A stretch of 64,000 nucleotides of DNA from AP-15 sp963795485 (GCA_963795485.1 CAWCIL010000008.1:1364001-1428000); one strand, 5' to 3'; positions 47,846-58,797 are shown, numbered from the stretch's first letter. The notes: a model not told the origin generated them from the sequence alone. Program-made: numbers and translations.

Positions 47846-49045
47846 GTCATCACCGCGCCGCTTGCCGTTTCGCCGTTTCGCCCGAAAACCGTTGTCATCG
47901 GTGCCGGGGTCATCGGACTCGGGATTGCCTGGCGGCTGGCGCAGGCGGGCTGCGCGGTCGCTGTCTACGACCGCGGCACGGCCGGTCACGGCGCCAGCTG
48001 GGCCGCCGCCGGAATGCTTGCCGCCGCGGTGGAAACCGAGCCCGGCGAAGAGTCTCTGCTGGCGCTGACGCTGGAGAGTCAGCGCCTATGGCCGTATTTC
48101 GCCCGCGAGGTCGAGGCCGCTTCCGGAACCTCGGTCGGCTACCGCGACGAGGGTACGATGGTCGTGGCGCTGACCCGCGACGACGCCGAGCAGCTGCGCT
48201 TTAGCTATGAGTTTCAAAAAGGCCTCGGGCTCGACCTCGAATGGCTATCGGGCGCCGCAGCGCGCCGGCACGAGCCGCATCTGCGCCCGGGCATCCCGAC
48301 CGCGGTGCTGAGCCCCCGCGACCACCAGGTAGACAACCGGCTCGTCGCCCGCGCCCTGGTGCTCGCGGCGCAGCGTGCGGGTGCGGTGCTGCACGAGCGC
48401 TGTCCGGTCCGCGAAGTCGAGATCGCCAACGGCCGCGCCCGCGCCGTCGTGACCGATCGCGGCCGCGAGCCTGCCGACATCGTCGTATTGGCGGCCGGAG
48501 CCTGGTCGCGCGAGATCGGCGGCATTCCGCCGGCCTATCTGCCGCCGGTGCGCCCGATCAAGGGTCAGATGCTGGCCCTGCACATGGACGAGGCGGCGCC
48601 GCTGTTGCACCATGTGATCTGGCTGCCGCGCGGCTACCTGGTCCCGCGCCGCGACGGACGGCTCGTGATCGGCGGCACAGTCGAGGAGCGCGGCTTCGAC
48701 GACAGCGTGACCGCGGGCGGGCTCCTGGCATTGCTCGAAGGCGCCTGGCGCGCGGTGCCGACGATCGAGGAATTGCCGATCGCCGAGACTTGGGTCGGCT
48801 TTCGTCCGGGGTCGCGCGACGATGCGCCGATGCTCGGCCCGAGCGGCATCGACCGCCTGGTGATCGCGACCGGGCACCATCGCAACGGGATTCTGCTAAC
48901 CCCGGTGACGGCGCAGGCTATCAGCGCCTATCTTTTGACCGGCCGGCTGCCGGAAAGCCTCCTTCCGTTCAGCCCCGAACGCTTCTCGGCCGCGGTGCAG
49001 CCGGCGCGGGACGAGCCGCGCCCGGCCTCGGCGGCGGCGCCATGA
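47810..49045 (+). CDS. thiO: Glycine oxidase of thiamine synthesis
   Basis: ThiO oxidises glycine to the iminoglycine used for the thiazole ring. The FAD-binding TVVIGAGVIGLGIAWRLAQAG, GASWAAAGMLAA, SPRDHQVDNRLVARAL, PIKGQMLAL and ATGHHRNGILLTPVTA are DAO-family hallmarks. The only standard start in frame is ATG 47810, but that lies inside the riboswitch (ATGAACCTG). The true start is probably at 47849, six bases after GGGAG, where ATC-ACC-GCG now stands for an expected ATG-ACC-GCG. First gene of a TPP-controlled thiOSG operon. Confidence 0.92.
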   Translation: MNLAGLARRRESVITAPLAVSPFRPKTVVIGAGVIGLGIAWRLAQAGCAVAVYDRGTAGHGASWAAAGMLAAAVETEPGEESLLALTLESQRLWPYFAREVEAASGTSVGYRDEGTMVVALTRDDAEQLRFSYEFQKGLGLDLEWLSGAAARRHEPHLRPGIPTAVLSPRDHQVDNRLVARALVLAAQRAGAVLHERCPVREVEIANGRARAVVTDRGREPADIVVLAAGAWSREIGGIPPAYLPPVRPIKGQMLALHMDEAAPLLHHVIWLPRGYLVPRRDGRLVIGGTVEERGFDDSVTAGGLLALLEGAWRAVPTIEELPIAETWVGFRPGSRDDAPMLGPSGIDRLVIATGHHRNGILLTPVTAQAISAYLLTGRLPESLLPFSPERFSAAVQPARDEPRPASAAAP

Positions 49046-49248
49046 CGCGGCTGCGGGTCAACGGCATCGAGGAAGAGGTCGCGGCGGTCACCCTGGCTGA
49101 GCTGCTCGTCGCGCGCGGGGTCGATCCCAAGGCACGGTTTCTCGCCGTTGCCGTCAACGGCGCGGTCGTGCGCCGGGCGGAGTGGTCGGTGAGGCCCTTG
49201 TCGCCGGGCGACGATGTCGAGATTGTCCGTCCCTTGCAGGGCGGCTGA
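49042..49248 (+). CDS. thiS: Sulfur carrier protein ThiS
   Basis: The 68-residue ubiquitin-like protein carries sulfur as a C-terminal thiocarboxylate for thiazole assembly. MTRLRVNGIEEEV starts in a 4-base ATGA overlap with the thiO stop, so translation is coupled. It contains FLAVAVNGAVVRRAEW and ends in the required Gly-Gly (VRPLQGG). Confidence 0.96.
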   Translation: MTRLRVNGIEEEVAAVTLAELLVARGVDPKARFLAVAVNGAVVRRAEWSVRPLSPGDDVEIVRPLQGG

Positions 49249-49271
49249 CGCACGCAAAAGGGAATAGACCG

Positions 49272-50042
49272 ATGACCGACTCCCTGGTGATCGCCGGCAC
49301 CACGCTGTCTTCGCGGCTCTTCGTCGGCACCGCCGGCTACCCGAACCAGCAGGTGCTGCTCGACTGTCTCGAAGCGAGCGGCGCCGAGATGGTCACCGTC
49401 TCGATCCGGCGCATCAGCCTAGAAAGCTATGCCGAGAGCCTCGTCGACCTGCTTGGCGACCGTTGGCGGCTGCTGCCCAACACCGCGGGGTGCGTCACCG
49501 CGCGCGATGCGATCCTGACTGCCGAATTGGCGCGCGAGGCGCTCGAGACCAATTGGGTGAAGCTCGAGCTGATCGGCGACCGGGAGCTGCTCTACCCGGA
49601 TGTCGAGCAGCTCGTCCACGCCGCCGACGAGCTGGTGCGCAGCGGCTTTACCGTGCTGCCCTATTGCAACGAGGACCCGGTGGCGTGCCAGAAGCTCGCC
49701 GACGTCGGCTGTGCCGCGGTCATGCCGCTGGGTTCGCTGATCGGCTCGGGCATGGGCATCGCCAACCCGGCGGCGATCGAGCTGATATGCCGCCGCAGCC
49801 CGGTCCCGGTGGTGCTCGACGCCGGGGTCGGCACCGCCTCCGACGCGGCATTGGCGATGGAGCTCGGCTGCGACGCGGTGCTCGTCAACACCGCGATCGC
49901 CAAGTCGCACGATCCGCGGCGAATGGCGGCGGCAATGCGCAACGGGGTCGAGGGCGGCCGCCTCGCCCGCCTCGCCGGGCGCATCCCCAGGCGCAATTTC
50001 GCCGAGCCGTCGAGCCCGCAGCTCGGCCTCGTCGGCTCCTGA
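49272..50042 (+). CDS. thiG: Thiazole synthase
   Basis: ThiG condenses deoxyxylulose 5-phosphate, iminoglycine and ThiS-thiocarboxylate into thiazole phosphate. The 257-residue TIM barrel has LFVGTAGYPN, the Schiff-base Lys97 in NWVKLELIGD, MPLGSLIGSGMGIANP (phosphate loop) and VLDAGVGTASDAALAMELG. It starts 23 bases after thiS. No thiE or thiC is in the window, so those are elsewhere. Confidence 0.96.
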   Translation: MTDSLVIAGTTLSSRLFVGTAGYPNQQVLLDCLEASGAEMVTVSIRRISLESYAESLVDLLGDRWRLLPNTAGCVTARDAILTAELAREALETNWVKLELIGDRELLYPDVEQLVHAADELVRSGFTVLPYCNEDPVACQKLADVGCAAVMPLGSLIGSGMGIANPAAIELICRRSPVPVVLDAGVGTASDAALAMELGCDAVLVNTAIAKSHDPRRMAAAMRNGVEGGRLARLAGRIPRRNFAEPSSPQLGLVGS

Positions 50043-50103
50043 CCGGAACGCCCGCCTCCGGTGCGACTGGCATCGGGCCGGGCCCGGGACGTGATCTCAG
50101 AGC

Positions 50104-50910
50104 GTGATCTTCGCGGTCCCGCTCTATGACGACAACCCGGTCCGGCGACCGCCATTTGTCAATTACTTCCTGATCGGGCTCTGCACCGGCGCCTTTTTGT
50201 GGGAGCTCGGGCAGAACCGGCACCAGATCCTGTTCAGCCTCGGCATGATCCCTGGGGTGCTGTTCGGCCATGCCCATCTGGCGCCGCAATTGCGCGTCGT
50301 GCCGCCGTGGGCGACGCTGCTGACCAGCATGTTCCTGCACGGCGGCTGGTTTCACCTGATCGGCAACATGCTGTTCCTGTGGATCTTCGGGAACAATGTC
50401 GAGGATGCGCTCGGACACGCGCGCTATTTCTTTCTTTATCTGGCGAGCGGAATTGCCGCGGCATTGGTACAAGCGGCGTCGAGCCCGGTCTCGCATGTGC
50501 CGATGATCGGGGCCAGCGGCGCCGTCGCCGGGGTGCTCGGCGCCTATCTCTTGCTCTACCCGCGCGCAAACGTTCACGTGTTCGTCTGGATCGTGATCTT
50601 TTTCCGAATTATCAACGTGCCGGCCGCGATCCTGCTCGGCCTGTGGTTTGCGCTGCAGCTGGTGAGCGGGCTGGCGCGGGGGCCGGGATCGCCGGGCATC
50701 GCGTTCTGGGCGCATGTGGGCGGCTTTGCCGCCGGAATGATCCTCGTCGTGGTGCTGCGGCCGCCCGGCTTGAAGCTGCTGCAGCCGCCGCGCAGCGCCG
50801 TCTTTGCCACCGCACCGCCCGGCGCATTCGCCAGCGGGCGCAGGACGAGCCGAGGCTCGGTGCCAGCGGCCGGCCGCGCCTACCAGCGACCGCGCAATCC
50901 TTGGGACTGA
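50104..50910 (+). CDS. Rhomboid-family intramembrane serine protease
   Basis: The 269-residue protein starts at GTG 50104. About six helices carry the loop-1 FLHGGWFHLIGNMLFLWIFG signature, catalytic Ser139 in IGASGAVAGVLGAY and His204 in WAHVGGFAAGM. The C-terminus is a disordered cytosolic tail. The substrate is unknown. It follows thiG by 61 bases and may read through from the thiamine operon, although function is unrelated. Confidence 0.92.
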   Translation: MIFAVPLYDDNPVRRPPFVNYFLIGLCTGAFLWELGQNRHQILFSLGMIPGVLFGHAHLAPQLRVVPPWATLLTSMFLHGGWFHLIGNMLFLWIFGNNVEDALGHARYFFLYLASGIAAALVQAASSPVSHVPMIGASGAVAGVLGAYLLLYPRANVHVFVWIVIFFRIINVPAAILLGLWFALQLVSGLARGPGSPGIAFWAHVGGFAAGMILVVVLRPPGLKLLQPPRSAVFATAPPGAFASGRRTSRGSVPAAGRAYQRPRNPWD

Positions 50911-50931
50911 GCCCCGGCGAGTGATCCCCGG

Positions 50932-51471
50932 TCAGCGGATCGGCGGCGGCGTGACCCCGGACGGCAAGGCTTGGCGGCCGGTGACCTCAGGCTCGGCCGG
51001 CGGCACTGCCGGAGCGGGTGGCTCGCCGGGACCCGGCGCAACCGGTGCCGCGGCCGCGGCAGGAGTTGACGCCCGGTCGAGGTCGGCGAGAAGCCGATCG
51101 CTGATCCGCGGGTCGACCGGCAGGTGCTCGGCGGCCTGAAAGCGGATGATCGCATCGCGGGTCTGCGGCCCGATCGCGCCATCCGCCGGCGCCGACAGAA
51201 ACCCCAACCGCTGCAGCGCTGTCTGCGCCGCGATGATCGGATCGCCCGCCGACCCGGTGGCGATCGGCCGCCCGGCGGCGCGCTGGTAGGCTTGCATCGC
51301 CTGTTGCGTCTTCGCCGACATCACCCCATCGAGCGGACCGGGATCATAACCGAGCCCGGCCAGCTGTGCCTGAAGTGCGGCGATCGGCCCGGGCCCGCTG
51401 TCTGCGACAGCGGCTATCGTCGGCGCGGCACAGCCCAACGCCGCTGCGAGGCCGGCTGCGATCAGTTTCAC
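50932..51471 (-). CDS. Lipoprotein-like protein with two peptidoglycan-binding domains
   Basis: GTG 51471 gives a 179-residue product with signal MKLIAAGLAAALGC, a plausible lipobox (ALGC). Two PG_binding_1 repeats follow (about 33-70 with LGYDPGPLDGVMSAKTQQAM; about 80-120 with LGFLSAPADGAIGPQTRDAI). The Pro/Ala tail is unstructured. The upstream open frame to 51561 lacks a signal peptide at its end, so the internal start is preferred. It would anchor to the cell wall; no enzymatic domain is present. Confidence 0.8.
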   Translation of the reverse strand: MKLIAAGLAAALGCAAPTIAAVADSGPGPIAALQAQLAGLGYDPGPLDGVMSAKTQQAMQAYQRAAGRPIATGSAGDPIIAAQTALQRLGFLSAPADGAIGPQTRDAIIRFQAAEHLPVDPRISDRLLADLDRASTPAAAAAPVAPGPGEPPAPAVPPAEPEVTGRQALPSGVTPPPIR

Positions 51472-51479
51472 GCCGGGGT

Positions 51480-52037
51480 TCAATCCGCTCGCTCCGCGAA
51501 GCTCCCCGGCTCGAAGCTGGTTACCGTCGGTGGTGTAGCCTTTTCCAACAGACGCAGCCAATCTTCGACCCGCTCACGGTTCTTGCCGAAATCGCTGCGG
51601 CCGAAACGCGATCGGCTGTAGAGGGCGATGCCTGACCGGTCGGGGCCGAGCGGCGCGAACTCGACCGTGACGATATCTGGGAAGCCGAACACCGGCGAAT
51701 GCTGGATGTAGACGAGGCGGCGCCTTTGCGAGCCGGTTTCAATTTGCACGACCCGCGGCCGCGCGGCGATCATTTTGCTCCAATCCTCGCGCAGCCGCAC
51801 CCAGGGCAGCGCAAAGACCGGGGTCGTCAATTCCGGACGCGCCGCGCAATAGCCGGGCGGGCAAGCGAGAAAGCTCGGCTGCGGCAGCGGCGGGCGCAGC
51901 GCCGCGATGTCGATCCGCTCTCCGGGCATCAGACGATCCTGGTCCGGGCGGCTCATGAACACCCTCACCCCCGCGGCGAGCGCGACCAGCGCCAGCCCGG
52001 CGCCGAACACTCCGACCACGATCGGGCGAGCCCGCAT
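51480..52037 (-). CDS. DUF1499 family protein
   Basis: ATG 52037, preceded by GGAGGCGAGGA, gives 185 residues. The N-terminal membrane anchor (IVVGVFGAGLALVALAAGV) is followed by a DUF1499-type domain with LREDWSKMIAARPRVV, RRLVYIQHSPVFGFPD and ALYSRSRFGRSDFGKNRERV. The function is not known. It precedes the lipoprotein gene by 8 bases in the same direction. Confidence 0.8.
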   Translation of the reverse strand: MRARPIVVGVFGAGLALVALAAGVRVFMSRPDQDRLMPGERIDIAALRPPLPQPSFLACPPGYCAARPELTTPVFALPWVRLREDWSKMIAARPRVVQIETGSQRRRLVYIQHSPVFGFPDIVTVEFAPLGPDRSGIALYSRSRFGRSDFGKNRERVEDWLRLLEKATPPTVTSFEPGSFAERAD

Positions 52038-52118
52038 TCCTCGCCTCCACGGCGCCCCGGTTGGAGGCGCCGGCGCGATTATGCCATAACACTGCCGCCA
52101 ACGGAGGGGCGCAGCGCA

Positions 52119-52886
52119 ATGGATCAGCCGGCGATTCTGAAAGATCACGCGGCGGCGGTGGGTATTTGGCCGACGGCCGTCGCCGAGGACCGGACAGGAG
52201 CCGCCCTCGTACCGCCCCCGCCGGCGCAAACTGCGCCGAGCTACGCGCCCCACGGGTTGACCGAGGGGATCGCAGCGCTCGGCGCCGAGCCGGTCTTCGC
52301 CGCGATCCTCGAGCGGGCTGGCGCGCCGCGGTTTCGGCGCCGGCGCAACGGGTTTGCGACGTTGCTGCACATCATTCTCGAACAGCAGGTGTCGATCGAC
52401 GCGGCGGCGGCGATGCACCGGCGGCTGAGCGGGCTGTGCCGTCCGCTCGCGCCCGATGCGTTTCTGGCGCTCGACGACGCCAGCCTGCGCGCCTGCGGCT
52501 TCAGCCGGCAGAAGATGGGCTATGCCCGCCATCTCGCCGAAAAGGTGCGCGGCGGCGAATTCGACTTTGCCCGGCTCGCCGAGGCCGACGACAACGCGGC
52601 ACAGGCAGCGCTGATCGCGCTCAAGGGCATCGGCCGGTGGAGCGCCGAAATCTATCTGATCTTCGTGCTCGGGCGGCCGGACATCTGGCCCGCTGCCGAT
52701 CTCGGCCTGCAGATCGCGGTTGGCGAGCGGCTAGGTCTCGCGGCACGGCCGAGCGAACCCGAGTTGCGCCATATCGGCGAGGCTTGGCGGCCCTGGCGCT
52801 CGGTCGCGGCCTGCCTGTTCTGGCAATCCTACCTGCACGACCGCGGCCGCGCCCCGCCCGCTCTGGCCGCAGAACTCTACGCCTGA
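52119..52886 (+). CDS. AlkA-like DNA-3-methyladenine glycosylase
   Basis: This HhH-GPD base-excision enzyme removes alkylated purines. The 255-residue product has ATLLHIILEQQVSIDAA, the helix-hairpin-helix LKGIGRWSAEIYLIF and the catalytic Asp segment PAADLGLQIAV. The C-terminal WRPWRSVAACLFWQSYL is also typical of AlkA. ATG 52119 follows GGAGGGGC. The LOG-family gene begins 21 bases downstream. Confidence 0.92.
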   Translation: MDQPAILKDHAAAVGIWPTAVAEDRTGAALVPPPPAQTAPSYAPHGLTEGIAALGAEPVFAAILERAGAPRFRRRRNGFATLLHIILEQQVSIDAAAAMHRRLSGLCRPLAPDAFLALDDASLRACGFSRQKMGYARHLAEKVRGGEFDFARLAEADDNAAQAALIALKGIGRWSAEIYLIFVLGRPDIWPAADLGLQIAVGERLGLAARPSEPELRHIGEAWRPWRSVAACLFWQSYLHDRGRAPPALAAELYA

Positions 52887-52907
52887 GCGTTGGAAAGCGG
52901 CGATCAA

Positions 52908-53492
52908 ATGCAAGGCACGCGGGCGCTGTGCGTTTATTGCGGCTCGTCGGGGGCGGTCGCCGCGGCTTATCGCGAGGCGGCGAGCGATCTCGGCGCGCGG
53001 CTCGCCGCGGCCGGGATCGAGCTCATCTTTGGCGGCGGGCGGGTCGGGCTGATGGGGCTGCTCGCCGATGCCGCATTGGCCGGTGGCGGCCGAGTGACCG
53101 GCATTATCCCGGCCCGGCTGCGCGACGCCGAGCTCGCCCATCGGGGCGTCAGCGAGCTGGTGGTGGTCGCCGGAATGCACGAACGCAAGCGGCAGATGGC
53201 CGAACGGGCCGACGCCTTTGCGGTGCTGCCGGGCGGTATCGGTACTCTCGACGAGATGTTCGAGATGCTCAGCTGGAGGCAGCTCGGACTGCACGACAAG
53301 CCGATCTTTCTGGTCGATATCGGGGGCTACTGGGCGACGCTGCGTGCGCTCCTAGACGAGATCGTCGGGAGCGGCTTTGCCCGACCGGAGACCGCCCGCC
53401 TGATGCGCGTCGTCCCGTCCGTCGCATCACTGATGGCCGCACTCGCCGAAGCTCCTGCCTCGACCGAAAATATCCGGGACGAACTGCTTTGA
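52908..53492 (+). CDS. LOG-family protein (cytokinin riboside 5'-monophosphate phosphoribohydrolase type)
   Basis: The 194-residue product has VYCGSSGAV, ELIFGGGRVGLMGLLADAAL, RKRQMAERADAFAVLPGG and the defining PGGIGTLDEMFEML motif. LOG enzymes cleave nucleoside 5'-monophosphates to free base and ribose 5-phosphate. Start ATG 52908 is preferred over TTG 52890. Its usual bacterial role is nucleotide turnover. Confidence 0.92.
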   Translation: MQGTRALCVYCGSSGAVAAAYREAASDLGARLAAAGIELIFGGGRVGLMGLLADAALAGGGRVTGIIPARLRDAELAHRGVSELVVVAGMHERKRQMAERADAFAVLPGGIGTLDEMFEMLSWRQLGLHDKPIFLVDIGGYWATLRALLDEIVGSGFARPETARLMRVVPSVASLMAALAEAPASTENIRDELL

Positions 53493-53953
53493 GCACGCTG
53501 AATTGGAACTCGCGAACCGCATCCGATTGACCCGGCAAGGCGATTTGCGTTCGTAGCGGTGCTATCCACGGCGACGGTGGATAAACTGGTGGAAAACCGG
53601 GGAACGAGGCGGTTCACCCCTAACATTTTCAACCATTCGACATATCTGGCTAGAAAATAGGCAAATATATAATCCATTGTAATCATTAGACAATTTTATG
53701 GTCGAGGGATCCAGCCGCAGCTCAGTCGGTAAACCTTCTGTAACAGCTTGAAACAATGCCGCATTTCAGCCTCGTTCCCCCTCCTGCGTCGGCGTTGTGC
53801 ACAAAAGCCTGCGGGCCGGCCGGCGGCTGTCCCAACTCCGGCGCGGCGCCGTCCTCCTTTGCCGGCTTGTCGCGATGGGCTGCGGCCTCTATCTTCCCGC
53901 GCTGGCGAAGGCTGCGGCCGGTCGGCTGCGGCCCGTATGCGAGGACAGCAAGC
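53493..53953. other. A/T-rich intergenic region upstream of the icd locus
   Basis: The 461 bases hold no gene. TATCCAC-N7-GTGGATA (53563-53583) is a perfect 7-bp dyad resembling two inverted DnaA boxes (consensus TTATCCACA). A strongly A/T-rich island (53621-53701, TAACATTTTC to ATTTTATGG) follows. The combination resembles a minimal origin but equally a strong promoter for icd. No dnaA, parAB or hemE is near, so an origin call is weak. Confidence 0.45.
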
Positions 53954-54106
53954 ATGGCAAAAATCAAAGTGATGCGGCCCCTCGTCGAGCTCGACGGCGA
54001 CGAGATGACGCGGATCATGTGGAGCTTCATCAAAGAGAAGCTGATCTTGCCGTATCTCGATATCGATCTGAAGTATTATGACCTCGGCATGGAGAGCCGC
54101 GACGCC
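53954..54106 (+). pseudogene. icd: N-terminal fragment of dimeric NADP-isocitrate dehydrogenase
   Basis: ATG 53954 opens MAKIKVMRPLVELDGDEM, then TRIMWSFIKEKLILPYLDID and LKYYDLGMESRDA. This is the eukaryote-like type II dimeric isocitrate dehydrogenase common in alphaproteobacteria. After codon 51 (GCC 54104-54106) the native sequence ends and foreign DNA begins. The expected continuation, TDDQ, resumes at 56445. The frame itself reaches a stop at TAA 54119-54121. Confidence 0.9.
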
Positions 54107-56441
<2,335 letters not shown>

Positions 56442-56703
56442 GCCACCGACGATCAGATCACCGTCGATGCCGCCCTTGCGATCAAGAAATTCGGAGTTGG
56501 AGTCAAATGTGTCGGGATCACACCCGATAAGGGCCGCATGGACGAGCTTCACTTGAAGCGCATGTATCGGTCGCATCGACACCGTCGAGGGCGGCGACAT
56601 GACGCGCGATCTGGCGATCCTGATCCGCGCCGATCATCCTTGTCTGACCACCAACCAGTTCCTCGACAAGCTCGACACGAACTTGCATAAGGCAATGAAC
56701 TGA
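56442..56703 (+). pseudogene. icd: C-terminal remnants of dimeric NADP-isocitrate dehydrogenase
   Basis: From 56445 the sequence reads TDDQITVDAALAIKKFGVGV, then KCVGITPDKGRMDELHLKRMYR, the codons that should follow the 53954 fragment. A deletion of roughly 260 codons then joins RMYRS directly to RIDTVEGGDMTRDLAILI and NQFLDKLDTNLHKAMN, stop TGA 56701-56703, in another frame near 56572. The NADP- and metal-binding middle is missing, so this copy cannot be functional. Confidence 0.88.
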
Positions 56704-56736
56704 ACCGGAGACGGCCGAAACAAGGGAGGAAGAACG

Positions 56737-57693
56737 ATGCGGCTCAGCATTCTCGATGACTACCAGGGTGTCGCTCTCGACATGGCGGACTGGGCGCCGG
56801 TCAGGAGCCACGGCGTCGAAATCGCCGTCGAGCGGCATGCTTTCGCCGATGAGGACGCGGTGGTGCGCGCGCTCGCCGATTCCGAGCTTGTCGCGGCCAT
56901 GCGCGAGCGTACGGCGATTACGAAATCGGTCGTCGAGCGCCTGCCGAAGCTGAAGCTCTTGATCACCACCGGCATGCGCAACGCGTCCTTCGACATGGCG
57001 GCGCTGAAGGACCGCGGTGTAACAGTGTGCGGCACCGGCGGTCCCGGCGGCGGCAACGAGGACACCGCCGAGCTCGCCTGGGGGCTGATCCTCGGGGCCG
57101 TCCGGCGCATCGCCGAGGACCATCAACTGATGCGGCAGGGCGGGTGGCAGACCCGAATCGGCCACCGGGTCGCCGGCAAGACCCTCGGCCTGTTGGGCCT
57201 CGGGCGACTCGGCAGCGCCGTCGCCCGCGTCGGGCTCGCCTTTGGCATGAAACCGATCGCCTGGAGCCAAAACCTGACGGCCGAGAAGGCCGCTTCACAG
57301 GGCGTCGAGCGGGTCGATAAGGACGAATTGTTCCGCCGCTCCGACATTCTCTCGGTGCATCTGGTGCTGAGCCCGCGCAGCCGCGGCCTGGTCGGCGCCC
57401 GCGAGATCGGGCTGATGAAACCTTCCGCCATCCTCGTCAACACCTCGCGCGGGCCGATCTGCGACACGGCGGCGATTGTCGCGGCGCTGAAGGAGGGACA
57501 GCTCGCCTATGCCGGCTTCGACGTCTACGACAAGGAGCCGTTGCCGATCGACCATCCGCTGCGCTCCGCGCCGAACGTGATCCTGACCCCGCATATCGGC
57601 TATGTCACCGACGAGAACTACCGCAGCTCCTACCCGCAGATCGTCGAGAACGTTGCCGCGTTTCTCGACGGCAAGCCGATCCGGGTGATTTGA
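56737..57693 (+). CDS. D-isomer-specific 2-hydroxyacid dehydrogenase
   Basis: The 318-residue NAD(P)-dependent enzyme has the LGLLGLGRLGSAVARVGLAF Rossmann loop, catalytic Arg in LVNTSRGPICDTAAIVAAL, Glu in FDVYDKEPLPIDHPL and His in VILTPHIGYVT. It is phosphoglycerate-dehydrogenase-like but lacks an ACT domain, so the substrate (glyoxylate, hydroxypyruvate or other) is open. It follows the icd remnant by 33 bases in the same direction. Confidence 0.9.
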   Translation: MRLSILDDYQGVALDMADWAPVRSHGVEIAVERHAFADEDAVVRALADSELVAAMRERTAITKSVVERLPKLKLLITTGMRNASFDMAALKDRGVTVCGTGGPGGGNEDTAELAWGLILGAVRRIAEDHQLMRQGGWQTRIGHRVAGKTLGLLGLGRLGSAVARVGLAFGMKPIAWSQNLTAEKAASQGVERVDKDELFRRSDILSVHLVLSPRSRGLVGAREIGLMKPSAILVNTSRGPICDTAAIVAALKEGQLAYAGFDVYDKEPLPIDHPLRSAPNVILTPHIGYVTDENYRSSYPQIVENVAAFLDGKPIRVI

Positions 57694-57718
57694 GGCCCAG
57701 TTCGGCAGCCCGGCTCGG

Positions 57719-58270
57719 ATGAGCGACGGCATTTCGCTCCGGTCCTCGGCAGACGGCGATCTCGCGGCGATCACGGCGATCTATCGCCACCACGTGCTGC
57801 GCGGCGTCGCTTCGTTCGAGGATATTCCGCCCGAGCTCGACGAGATGACCCGCCGGCGTAGCGAGATTTTGGCCCGCGGGCTGCCCTACCTGGTCGCCGA
57901 GCGGAGCGGGCGGGTCCTCGGCTATTGCTACGCGAGCCCTTATCGGCCGCGCTCGGCCTATCGGTTCACGTTCGAGGACTCGATCTACGTCGATGCCGGC
58001 GAAGTCGGGCGCGGGATCGGACGGACCCTGCTGTGCGAACTCGTCGAGCGTTGCGCCGCGCAGGGCTATCGGCAGATGGTGGCGGTGATTGGCGGCAGGG
58101 ATCAGTGGCCATCGATCCGCCTGCACGCGGCACTCGGCTTTGAGAGGATTGGCCTGTTGCCGGCGGTCGGCTTCAAATTCGGCGGCTGGGTCGATATCGT
58201 GCTGATGCAGCGCGCGTTGGGCCAGGGTGCCGGGGCACCGCCCGACGAAGCCGGAGGTGAGCATGGCTGA
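57719..58270 (+). CDS. GNAT N-acetyltransferase, phosphinothricin-acetyltransferase type
   Basis: The 183-residue protein opens with ISLRSSADGDLAAITAIYRHH. It contains FEDIPPELDEMTRRRSEIL, the SIYVDAGEVGRGIGRTLLCELVE acetyl-CoA loop with R-G-I-G, and LHAALGFERIGLLPAVGFKF. Family members acetylate phosphinothricin or methionine sulfoximine; a housekeeping L-amino acid derivative is the likelier substrate. Its stop overlaps the next gene by 8 bases. Confidence 0.9.
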   Translation: MSDGISLRSSADGDLAAITAIYRHHVLRGVASFEDIPPELDEMTRRRSEILARGLPYLVAERSGRVLGYCYASPYRPRSAYRFTFEDSIYVDAGEVGRGIGRTLLCELVERCAAQGYRQMVAVIGGRDQWPSIRLHAALGFERIGLLPAVGFKFGGWVDIVLMQRALGQGAGAPPDEAGGEHG

Positions 58271-58631
58271 CGAATTTGCCGATCCCGAGCGGATCGAAAG
58301 CTACCACGCGCACATCTACTACGATCCGGCCACCCGGGCGACGGCCGAGCGGTTGCGCCAGGGGATCGGCGAGCGCTTCGAGGCGCGGCTTGGCAACTGG
58401 CATGACGAGCCGGTCGGCCCGCATCCGGTCTCGATGTATCAGGTGGTCTTCGCGGCGGACCAGCTTTCGCGCCTTGTACCATGGCTGATGCTGAACCGCG
58501 ACGGGCTCGATGTCCTGGTGCACCCGCTCTCCGGCGACAGCTTGGCCGATCACACGCGATTTGCGATGTGGCTCGGCCGAGCCCTGCCGCTGCGGCTCGA
58601 TGCCCTGCGGCGCGCGTCCCGCCGCGGGTGA
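58263..58631 (+). CDS. DOPA 4,5-dioxygenase family protein
   Basis: The 122-residue product starts at ATG 58263, overlapping the acetyltransferase stop. It has ESYHAHIYYDP, with family-type His residues, RLGNWHDEPVGPHPVSMYQV, and LMLNRDGLDVLVHPLSGDSL. Bacterial members are small extradiol dioxygenase-like proteins, mostly of unproven activity. Likely co-transcribed with the acetyltransferase. Confidence 0.88.
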   Translation: MADEFADPERIESYHAHIYYDPATRATAERLRQGIGERFEARLGNWHDEPVGPHPVSMYQVVFAADQLSRLVPWLMLNRDGLDVLVHPLSGDSLADHTRFAMWLGRALPLRLDALRRASRRG

Positions 58632-58641
58632 CAGCGGAACC

Positions 58642-58797
58642 CTATATTCGGCCCACGACCAAGAGGACTACGACGATAATCAGCAGCAAGCCGATCCCGC
58701 CGCTCGGGTAATAGCCCCACCCGCCGCTGTAGCCCCAGGTCGGCAGGGCGCCGATTAGCAGCAGAATCAGGATGATCAGAAGGATTGTGCCCAGCAT
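58642..58797 (-). CDS. DUF3309 micro-membrane protein
   Basis: A 51-residue protein reads MLGTILLIILILLLIGALPT then WGYSGGWGYYPSGGIGLLLI, ending VVLLVVGRI. Two hydrophobic helices flank the Trp/Tyr/Gly hinge, a pattern that matches DUF3309, short envelope proteins common in alphaproteobacteria. It is too small for standard length cut-offs but is unmistakable. The function is unknown. It converges with the dioxygenase-like gene 10 bases away. Confidence 0.88.
   Translation of the reverse strand: MLGTILLIILILLLIGALPTWGYSGGWGYYPSGGIGLLLIIVVVLLVVGRI

Noticed and set aside
47570..47989. N-terminal extension of the receiver protein
   Set aside because: It is antisense to the TPP riboswitch and has no domain; ATG 47569 fits the receiver fold.
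53710..53780. tRNA-like D-arm (CAGCTCAGTCGGTAAAC)
   Set aside because: No matching acceptor, anticodon or T-arm stems follow, so no tRNA gene is supported.
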